From Chloroflexota bacterium (GTDB lineage: Bacteria > Chloroflexota > Limnocylindria > QHBO01): a stretch of DNA of 6,623 bases. The translations under genes were made by a program, and so were the position numbers. Below are positions 1 through 5,100 of this stretch, one piece after another. The notes under the pieces were generated by a model that worked only from the letters and a program-made list of their open reading frames with translations, ran no database searches and was not told the origin of the DNA. Numbering within the stretch: position 1 is the first letter of the stretch; each line of letters starts with the position of its first letter. Location: contig JAHFBB010000054.1 in the NCBI GenBank assembly GCA_023250255.1, positions 1-6,623 of the forward strand, written 5' to 3'.

Positions 1-18
1 AGACCATCGACGCGAGGC
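1..18 (-). other. Short stretch after the last stop; possible start of a further gene
   Basis: These 18 bases follow the stop of the KOW-like gene. On the minus strand an ATG occurs at 7-5, 11 bases after that stop, followed by only one full codon before the window ends. No Shine-Dalgarno sequence and no terminator hairpin is visible, so the operon may continue to the left, but nothing can be said of the product. Confidence 0.2.
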
Positions 19-1047
19 TCAGCCGGGAAGCACCGCCTCGAGGTTGGCGAGGGGGACGGGTACCAACCGTCCGTCGTCGAGTCGGACCATTCCCGAGGCG
101 GCGAGGATGCCCGAGGAGGGGGCATGAAGGTTGCTGAGGACGCTGGTCAACACCCCGGTCATGCCCAGCGTCGGACGCCGCACGCCAACGACCCGTTCCC
201 CGATCGCGGGCGGGCGGCGGCGGCGTGGAGCTGGCGGAGCACCCTGGACGATGAGATCGTGCTCGGCACCCGACAGGCAGGCCTGCCGACCCTCCTGGGC
301 AGCCAACCAGGCAAAGAGGGCCGGCTCGAGCCCAACGCGCCCAAAACCCTCGACCACCAGAATGCCAAAGTCGCCCTGTTTGGCGCCAAGGGCTCGTCGA
401 CGTGAGAGGCCGGCGGCAACGTCCGCCAGCGAACGCGCGTGCAGACCGCCAACCACGATCCCGGCCACTCCGATTGCTCGGGCCCGAGTCAGCGTTTCGG
501 CGGATGCCCAGGCGCCGCCGACCACGATCCTCCCCTCGGCCCCGGCGTCGATCGCATTCGGCCGAAGTTCGTCAGCCGGGGTCGCCACCCCCATCAGCAG
601 CGTGCCGTGGACGGGGGCGCCGCCGCCCCCAACAGCAGCCAGTCGGGCACCAACGACCCGAATGGCAATGGCCTGTGGTGACACTGATTCGACCACACCC
701 TGCACGTGACCGAGGATCTGTTCGGCCGGGCCGGCCGACGCCAGCAGGGCGGTGCCATCGACCGAGGAATAGCCGATGAAGATCGCGTCCTGCGGGGAGC
801 GAACCTCGTGCCGACCGGCACGAGCGATCGGCTGGTCCACCAGGACCGCTGCCCCGGGGCGCGCCAGGATGGCAGTCGCTGCCTCGGCCGCACGCCGATG
901 GAGAGGTCCGGCCACGGGAACCGAGAACGACGGGCCTGGTAGCCGCCGACGGGCAATGACCGTTTCAGGTCCAACCTCGGATCCGGGCCGCACGGCCGGA
1001 GTCGCGCGCGAGGGCAGCGAAACCCGACGGATGATCGCCTCAGCCAT
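19..1047 (-). CDS. Multidomain protein of unknown function with KOW/SH3-like C-terminus, partner of the MutL-like gene
   Basis: I do not recognise a named gene. The 342-residue product seems to have three parts. Residues about 1-155 are rich in Gly/Val turns with paired short hydrophobic strands (GSEVGPETVIARRRLPG at 22-38, GHVQGVVESV at 113-122, PVHGTLLMGV at 145-154), suggestive of a barrel-sandwich (lipoyl/RnfC-like) fold; this is inference. Residues about 168-265 look alpha/beta: EGRIVVGGAW, then GVAGIVVGGL (193-202), then GDFGILVVEGFG (225-236). After an Arg/Pro linker (PPAPRRRRPP, 271-280), residues 282-342 resemble a KOW or small SH3-like barrel: GERVVGVRRPTLGMTGVL, then VRLDDGRLVPVPLANLEAV. 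There is no signal peptide, membrane segment or catalytic motif. The ATG at 1047 overlaps the MutL-like stop by 8 bases, so the two are very probably co-translated and may act together. I recall similar gene pairs in Chloroflexota. The KOW match could be superficial. Confidence 0.72.
   Translation of the reverse strand: MAEAIIRRVSLPSRATPAVRPGSEVGPETVIARRRLPGPSFSVPVAGPLHRRAAEAATAILARPGAAVLVDQPIARAGRHEVRSPQDAIFIGYSSVDGTALLASAGPAEQILGHVQGVVESVSPQAIAIRVVGARLAAVGGGGAPVHGTLLMGVATPADELRPNAIDAGAEGRIVVGGAWASAETLTRARAIGVAGIVVGGLHARSLADVAAGLSRRRALGAKQGDFGILVVEGFGRVGLEPALFAWLAAQEGRQACLSGAEHDLIVQGAPPAPRRRRPPAIGERVVGVRRPTLGMTGVLTSVLSNLHAPSSGILAASGMVRLDDGRLVPVPLANLEAVLPG
1040..1047 (-). other. MutL-like/KOW-like gene 8-base overlap
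   Basis: The minus strand reads ATGGCTGA, in which the first three bases start the downstream gene and the last three end the MutL-like gene in another frame. No good Shine-Dalgarno sequence precedes this ATG (only a GGCGG-like string about 8 bases upstream), so the downstream protein probably depends on translation of its neighbour. Confidence 0.75.
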
Positions 1048-2656
1048 GATCGGCCGCCGAATCAGGAATCAGGTCCCGGCGGAGCGCGTCCCGCCACCCG
1101 CCAAGGACCGCTCGGCGGTCTGCCGGCCTGGATGGCAACTGGATCGGATCGTCCCGAGCATCGACGATCACGCCGAGCGCGCCGCCGCTGACCTCGGCCC
1201 GCAACCGTGTACCCCGATGTCCCCCCAGCGAGGTCCCACCCACGAGTTCAATCTCGATCTCCCCGCGCTCTCCCCGACCCAGGGGCAGCACCGCCAGGCT
1301 GCCAGCCCGCACCTCCACCATCTCGGCTGGAGGCCAGCCAATCCGATGGAGCTGGATCCGCAGGGCTGGATGCCCGGACCGCCCTCCGCGGGTGACAACC
1401 GCCGTTCCGAGCGGCACGAACAGGTCGTCGAGCAGGGTCAGCACGCCTTCCGCCACCTCGCCGTCGGGAAGCGCGCCAAGCACCGGCAGGGCGCCGCTGC
1501 CATCGAGCGCGAGCTGAACCACTCCCGACGGGCGGATGGTATCGAGCAGGGTGAGCGCTGCCTCGGCCGGGTGCACGGCCCCGGCAATTCCACGGCCGCC
1601 GCCAATGATCAGATCCACCGGTGCCGCGCCACCGGCCTGCCGACGGAGGCCCAGCAGCCGCGTCCGCAGCACAGCTGAACCGATCGCCGCCTCGGCCGGG
1701 GTCTGTGGCAGCGTCCCTGGCCGGGACAGCGCATTGACCAGGTGGTCGTGGGCAGTCTGCTCGTCGAGGGTCTGGCTTGTGATCGCGGCCAGTTGGGGTG
1801 CCAGATCTCCTTCCGGCAGTTGATCCGGCCGATCGCCCCCGAAGTGACGGACCGTCCGCGCCGCATGGCCTGACACCGTGGCGGTCACCCATGTTCCCCA
1901 CTCGACGCCGATGTCGACCGCCAGCACGTCGCGACCAATGGCATGTGCCAGGGCGACGACCGATCGTTCGAGAGCGGCCGATGCCCAGCTCCGAGCGGAT
2001 TCGATCCCTCCAGCCCGCAGCAACTCAGCGTCGAGGTCGGCTCGCAGTCGGACGCCCGACGTCGCGCCTTCGCCCGATGGATCAGTGATCAGGCCGAGAA
2101 GGTCGGCCGTTTCGCCGTCGACGCGGCCACTGAGCAGCACCGGTCGGCGGCGACCCCCGTCGGCCGCGACCAGCAGGGCAGCGGCCTCACGAACCGACTC
2201 CGCCATGGTCGGTCCCGAGCCTGCCGCCAGCAGCCAGGCGTCGGGCTCGGTCTCCATCAATGCCGCCAGGCGCACCGATGGCGAACGGCCGTCGCCGATG
2301 GCGCCAGTTTCCACGACCTCCCATCCGGCCGCTGCCGCAACGACCGCGGCCCGATCGGCCGATCCCGGATCGGAACCCGAAACCGCCAGTCGTCCAATCG
2401 GGGGCAACGAGCGAACGACAACCCGCGGCGCATCTGCCAGGATGGCCTCCAGGCGATGATCGAGGCGCGGATCGGCGTGAGGCCGCAGCCGATCGGTCAG
2501 GCCGCGAATGAGCGACTCCTGGCCCCAGCCGGTCGGCTGGCTGACGGCAGCCGCAATCCGCCAGCGGCCGCGTGCCTGGCCCACGACCACGCCCTTGGTC
2601 CAGCCACTACCAACATCGATCAACAGGGAGAGGTCGGCCATGGTCTCGGTTGTCAC
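1040..2656 (-). CDS. Divergent MutL-family (glutamate mutase L-like) ASKHA-fold protein
   Basis: The family is named after MutL/GlmL, encoded between the two glutamate mutase subunit genes in clostridia and suspected to be an ATPase that assists the mutase. What this copy does is unknown, because no mutase gene is in the window. Of 538 residues, the first phosphate motif of the actin/Hsp70-type fold is clear: IDVGSGWTKG at 13-22. Other MutL-like stretches are EPDAWLLAAG (137-146), LSRPGTLPQTPAEAAIGSA (310-328), an adenosine-site-like LIIGGGRGIAGAV (349-361), and LLDTIRPSGVVQLALD (370-385). The second phosphate motif, at AVDIGVEWGTW (246-256), departs from the usual DIGGATTD form, so ATP hydrolysis is uncertain. 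Residues about 410-538 form a beta-rich tail ending in VIVDARDDPIQLP and a short helix. No signal peptide or membrane segment is seen. The GTG at 2656 overlaps the alr stop; an in-frame ATG at 2641 is the alternative start. A more remote ASKHA relative is possible. Confidence 0.7.
   Translation of the reverse strand: MTTETMADLSLLIDVGSGWTKGVVVGQARGRWRIAAAVSQPTGWGQESLIRGLTDRLRPHADPRLDHRLEAILADAPRVVVRSLPPIGRLAVSGSDPGSADRAAVVAAAAGWEVVETGAIGDGRSPSVRLAALMETEPDAWLLAAGSGPTMAESVREAAALLVAADGGRRRPVLLSGRVDGETADLLGLITDPSGEGATSGVRLRADLDAELLRAGGIESARSWASAALERSVVALAHAIGRDVLAVDIGVEWGTWVTATVSGHAARTVRHFGGDRPDQLPEGDLAPQLAAITSQTLDEQTAHDHLVNALSRPGTLPQTPAEAAIGSAVLRTRLLGLRRQAGGAAPVDLIIGGGRGIAGAVHPAEAALTLLDTIRPSGVVQLALDGSGALPVLGALPDGEVAEGVLTLLDDLFVPLGTAVVTRGGRSGHPALRIQLHRIGWPPAEMVEVRAGSLAVLPLGRGERGEIEIELVGGTSLGGHRGTRLRAEVSGGALGVIVDARDDPIQLPSRPADRRAVLGGWRDALRRDLIPDSAADHG
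2653..2656 (-). other. alr/MutL-like GTGA stop-start overlap
   Basis: The GTG proposed for the MutL-like gene overlaps the TGA of alr in GTGA. This ties an unexplained gene directly to the D-alanine supply gene in expression. If the alternative ATG at 2641 is the true start, the overlap disappears and a gap of 11 bases remains. Confidence 0.65.
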
Positions 2657-3804
2657 GAGTCAGGATCCTGGGCGTAGCGGTGGACTCGCGGCAGTCGGCT
2701 GCGGAGGGCCGTCGTGACCTCGTAGGCAATGGTCCGTCGCTGCCGGGCGACCTCGGCTGCCGAGATCTGGTCACTGCCCTGTCGACCGATCAGCACGAAT
2801 TCATCGTCGAGGCTGACTTCGCGCACATCAGTCACATCCACCACCAGTCCGTCCATGCTGATCGCACCGACCATCGGCACCCGCTGTCCCTGGACAAGTG
2901 CCAGTCCATTGTTGACGTGGATTCGGGGCCAGCCGTCCCCGTAGCCGATGGGCAGCGTCGCCAATCGGCTGGCGCGATCTGCTGTCCAGCGCAGACCGTA
3001 CCCGACCGGCGTTCCCGCGGGCACCTCGTGAATGCGCACCGGGCGGGCATGCAAGCTCAGCACCGGGATCAAATTGGGCGGTCCCATGCCCTGAGCCCCG
3101 GCCGAAGGCGGCTCGAGCCACGCAGGCAGCAGCCCGTATAGTCCCAGGCCTGGTCGGATGGCATCGGCGAATGAGCCGATGCCGGCCAGCACGCCGCCAG
3201 TCGCCGAGACGTGGACCAGTCCCGGGCTCACCCCAAGGTCGACGAGGCCGTCGAGGACCCGTCCCAGGGACGTCAATTGGACTTCGGTGAAGGCCTGGTC
3301 CTCCCCGGGCGCTGCCAGGTGAGTCATCGTGCCCGCCAGCGACAGCCACAAGGACGCCCCGACGGCTGCCGCAACGCCCAGGGCTTGGTCCGGAGTCGCC
3401 CCCTGGCGCTGGAGACCGGTGTCGACCTTGAGGTGAACGGCAAGCGGCCGGCCCGCGGCCGCAGCCGCGGTGTCCAGTCGACCGACCGTGGCGAGGTTGT
3501 CGACCACCGGCTCGAGGCCCAGGCGGACCACCTCCGCCGCATCTCGCTCGTCGAATCCCCAGAGCAGAAGAATTGGTCCACTCACATCGCCATCGCGCAG
3601 CCGGGCTGCCTCGCCGGTGGTCGCCACGGCCAGGCGTTCGACACCTGCGGCGACGAGTGTTCGGGCGACCTCCAGGTCGCCATGGCCATAGGCGTTGGCC
3701 TTGACCACCGCAATAACCGCCTTCCCCGGACCCGCCAGCGTCCGCAGGACACCCAGGTTATGTACCAACGCATCGTGGTCGATCTCGATCCAGGCCAGGC
3801 TCAC
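2653..3804 (-). CDS. alr: Alanine racemase
   Basis: Alr is a PLP enzyme that interconverts L- and D-alanine, supplying D-Ala for peptidoglycan stem peptides. The 383 residues match the family's usual 360-390. The N-terminal TIM-barrel half carries the PLP lysine in AVVKANAYGHG (Lys35), KVDTGLQRQG at 126-135 and IRPGLGLYG at 216-224. The C-terminal beta domain carries the catalytic tyrosine in VGYG (Tyr269), PIGYGDGWPR, ISMDGLVVDV at 315-324 and TIAYEV. One departure is at 198-204. The usual H-x-x-N-S-A stretch, whose Asn/Ser contact the cofactor in known structures, reads HVSATGG here, so the Asn is replaced and the Ser may become Thr. This looks like lineage variation rather than inactivation, since the other catalytic residues are intact. 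The GTG start at 3804 overlaps the nnrD stop (GTGA) and has a strong upstream GGGAGGG. Confidence 0.96.
   Translation of the reverse strand: MSLAWIEIDHDALVHNLGVLRTLAGPGKAVIAVVKANAYGHGDLEVARTLVAAGVERLAVATTGEAARLRDGDVSGPILLLWGFDERDAAEVVRLGLEPVVDNLATVGRLDTAAAAAGRPLAVHLKVDTGLQRQGATPDQALGVAAAVGASLWLSLAGTMTHLAAPGEDQAFTEVQLTSLGRVLDGLVDLGVSPGLVHVSATGGVLAGIGSFADAIRPGLGLYGLLPAWLEPPSAGAQGMGPPNLIPVLSLHARPVRIHEVPAGTPVGYGLRWTADRASRLATLPIGYGDGWPRIHVNNGLALVQGQRVPMVGAISMDGLVVDVTDVREVSLDDEFVLIGRQGSDQISAAEVARQRRTIAYEVTTALRSRLPRVHRYAQDPDS
2665..2669 (-). promoter_or_regulatory. Possible ribosome binding site of the MutL-like gene
   Basis: The minus strand reads AGGAT, 8 bases before the GTG at 2656 and inside the 3' end of alr. 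Together with the GTGA overlap it favours the GTG over the in-frame ATG five codons later (2641), which has only a weak GAG before it. The match is short, so confidence is modest. Confidence 0.4.
3801..3804 (-). other. nnrD/alr GTGA stop-start overlap
   Basis: The GTG start of alr overlaps the TGA stop of nnrD in the string GTGA on the minus strand. It is backed by a strong upstream GGGAGGG, so alr can be initiated both by reinitiation and by fresh ribosome binding (inference). Confidence 0.85.
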
Positions 3805-4703
3805 GGCTGGCGGCCCTCCCGCAGGGCAGCCATGGCGGTTGGCAGCAGGCTGGCCACGTCGCTGGCCAACACGCCAGCCCGTCCGATCCGAACCTCGGCG
3901 AGCTCACCGGCTGCCCCGTGGATGGCAACTGCGCAGCCGGCGGCATCGACCGGGTCGAGCCCGGCCGCGAGCAGCGTGCCGATGGCACCGGCCAGCACGT
4001 CGCCGCTGCCGCCCGAGGCCAGGGCCGGGGTGGCCACCGTCGACAGGAGGGTGGGGCCGTCCGGGGCGGCAATCACCGTCCGCGCGCCCTTCAGGACGAC
4101 GACCTGGCCCCAGAGAGCGGTCGCGGCCTGCGCGGCACGGATGCGAGCCTCGTCCTCGTTGGGCGGAATGTCACCTCCTGCCCGCATGAGGCGTGCGAAC
4201 TCGGCCGGATGGGGCGTCAGGACGAGCGGAGCGCGGACGGACTTCCACCACCGCTCCTGTTCGGACAGCGCGACCAGAGCGTCGGCATCGACCACGGTCG
4301 GTCGGCGGACCGCTGAGATGAGTTCGCGCGTCCGCCGGAGCGTCGCCTGGTGGCGGCCCAATCCTGGACCAATGACCAGCGCGTCTGCCTGTGCCGCAGC
4401 CGATGCGGCCTGCCGCCACCCACCGGGCGAGACGATGCCCCGCGCCTCTTCGGCGAGGAAAAGGGTCGTCACCTCGGGAATGCGGCCGAGGACGGCCATG
4501 CCCACCGATTCGGGAAGCGCCAGGCGGACAAGGCCGGCGCCGCTGCGGGCGGCGCCAAGACCGGCCAGCAGGGCCGCACCGGCAAACTCGAGCGATCCGG
4601 CAACGACGAGGACTTTGCCGAACGTTCCCTTATGAGCATCGGTTGGACGCGCGGGCAGACGTTCCGCGACCCATTCGGCGGTGAGAATGATTTCGGCGCT
4701 CAT
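3801..4703 (-). CDS. nnrD: ADP/ATP-dependent NAD(P)HX dehydratase (stand-alone, no epimerase domain)
   Basis: This enzyme dehydrates the S form of hydrated NADH or NADPH back to the normal cofactor at the cost of ADP or ATP, a metabolite-repair reaction. The 300-residue protein has the ribokinase-like carbohydrate-kinase fold of the YjeF C-terminal family: HKGTFGKVLVVAGS at 24-37, IGPGLGR, VVDADAL, LTPHPAEFARL, VVLKGA, then GGSGDVLAG with the key Asp at 235, and GVLASDV near the end. Many bacterial Nnr proteins also carry an N-terminal epimerase domain (total about 500 residues). That half is absent here, so a separate NnrE would be needed elsewhere in the genome. The frame stays open upstream to 4970, but that stretch overlaps acpS and reads as Arg/Pro/Gly-rich noise. 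The ATG at 4703 forms an ATGA overlap with acpS and has an SD-like element upstream. Confidence 0.93.
   Translation of the reverse strand: MSAEIILTAEWVAERLPARPTDAHKGTFGKVLVVAGSLEFAGAALLAGLGAARSGAGLVRLALPESVGMAVLGRIPEVTTLFLAEEARGIVSPGGWRQAASAAAQADALVIGPGLGRHQATLRRTRELISAVRRPTVVDADALVALSEQERWWKSVRAPLVLTPHPAEFARLMRAGGDIPPNEDEARIRAAQAATALWGQVVVLKGARTVIAAPDGPTLLSTVATPALASGGSGDVLAGAIGTLLAAGLDPVDAAGCAVAIHGAAGELAEVRIGRAGVLASDVASLLPTAMAALREGRQP
3814..3820 (-). promoter_or_regulatory. Probable ribosome binding site of alr
   Basis: The minus strand reads GGGAGGG here, containing a full GGAGG core, 10 bases upstream of the GTG at 3804 and within the last codons of nnrD. It is the best Shine-Dalgarno match at any junction in the window and decides the GTG start of alr, which would otherwise have no nearby ATG alternative. 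Confidence 0.65.
4700..4703 (-). other. acpS/nnrD ATGA stop-start overlap
   Basis: The ATG of nnrD and the TGA of acpS share bases in the four-base string ATGA on the minus strand. Such overlaps normally let a terminating ribosome restart at the next gene, which keeps the two products in step. The overlap is seen directly; coupling is inferred. Confidence 0.85.
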
Positions 4704-5089
4704 CGGTCGCCGGTCCCTTCGCGGTCTGCGAGGGCGACCGCCACGGCCATCCGCCGCTCGTGCGAGATTGACACGGTCATCTCGCCCAGGCCGAGCCGCT
4801 CTGCTCGTCGGGCCGCTCGCCCGTGGAGATAGACCTGCGGCTGACCGGCGAAATTCGGCAAGACCTCGATCTCCCTCCAACCCACGCCGCGGACACCCAG
4901 GCCGAGAACCTTGCTGACTGCTTCCTTGGCGGCCCATCGCCCGGCGATCCGTTCGATCCGGTTGCCGCAATAACGGGCCTCGGCATCGGTCAGGACCCGA
5001 TTGCGGAAGCGTTCGGGATGCCGGGTCAGGACGGCCGCAATCCGGTCCAGGTCGATGAGATCGACCCCGAGCTCGTGACGCGTGCCCAC
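4700..5089 (-). CDS. acpS: Holo-[acyl-carrier-protein] synthase
   Basis: AcpS transfers 4'-phosphopantetheine from coenzyme A to a serine of apo acyl carrier protein, activating it for fatty-acid synthesis; it is a cytoplasmic trimer in the known family. The protein has 129 residues, close to the family's usual 120-130. The family signatures are present in order: GVDLIDLDRI at 8-17 with the Mg-binding Asp10, FRNRVLTDAE at 28-37, RWAAKEAVSK at 51-60 with the second metal ligand Glu56, and VSISHE at 106-111. The start is GTG at 5089. It lies 11 bases after the glmS stop with no convincing Shine-Dalgarno sequence, so reinitiation by ribosomes finishing glmS is likely (inference). No other nearby start fits better, because the Asp10 motif must stay near the N-terminus. 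The stop overlaps the start of the next gene. Confidence 0.95.
   Translation of the reverse strand: MGTRHELGVDLIDLDRIAAVLTRHPERFRNRVLTDAEARYCGNRIERIAGRWAAKEAVSKVLGLGVRGVGWREIEVLPNFAGQPQVYLHGRAARRAERLGLGEMTVSISHERRMAVAVALADREGTGDR
4714..4720 (-). promoter_or_regulatory. Probable ribosome binding site of nnrD
   Basis: Read on the minus strand this is GAAGGGA, 10 bases before the ATG at 4703 and inside the acpS coding region. It supports the short start of the dehydratase over upstream in-frame starts that would run far into acpS. The spacing is slightly long, so coupling through the ATGA overlap may also contribute. Confidence 0.55.
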
Positions 5090-5100
5090 CGGACGAACCG

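Noticed and set aside
1059..1072. Perfect 7-base tandem repeat (GAATCAG twice) near the end of the MutL-like gene.
   Set aside because: It is short, lies within coding sequence and is explained by the codons there; no further copies nearby suggest an iteron or operator.
776..1678. Plus-strand 300-codon open frame opposite the KOW-like and MutL-like genes.
   Set aside because: It spans the junction of two overlapping minus-strand genes and its product is low-complexity with no recognisable motif.
2639..2641. Alternative ATG start of the MutL-like protein, five codons inside.
   Set aside because: It gives a natural-looking N-terminus, but the GTG at 2656 has the AGGAT element and keeps the NTGA overlap pattern; it remains a real alternative.
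1040..2656. Calling the operon a glutamate mutase locus because of the MutL-like protein.
   Set aside because: Neither mutase subunit is present, and the neighbour has no B12-binding motif (DxHxxG), so the name would mislead.
2661..2670. Perfect 10-base palindrome CAGGATCCTG at the alr/MutL-like junction.
   Set aside because: Several 10-base palindromes are expected by chance in a window this long, and it lies within the last alr codons and the ribosome site of the next gene.
1943..2677. Plus-strand 244-codon open frame opposite the MutL-like gene.
   Set aside because: Its composition is typical of an antisense shadow; the minus-strand frame has clear family motifs over the same bases.
3451..3475. 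GC-rich inverted repeat made of two CCGCGG boxes.
   Set aside because: It encodes an alanine run inside alr; the symmetry follows from Gly/Ala codons in high-GC DNA and is too far from a gene end to be a terminator.
3211..4635. Long plus-strand open frame of 474 codons opposite alr and nnrD.
   Set aside because: It lies antisense across the junction of two well-supported genes, is rich in Arg/Pro/Ser/Ala and shows no domain; long antisense frames are expected in high-GC coding DNA.
4704..4970. In-frame upstream extension of the NAD(P)HX dehydratase by 89 codons.
   Set aside because: The extension is an alternative frame of acpS, is Arg/Pro/Gly-rich, is not an epimerase domain, and the ATG at 4703 has a better context.
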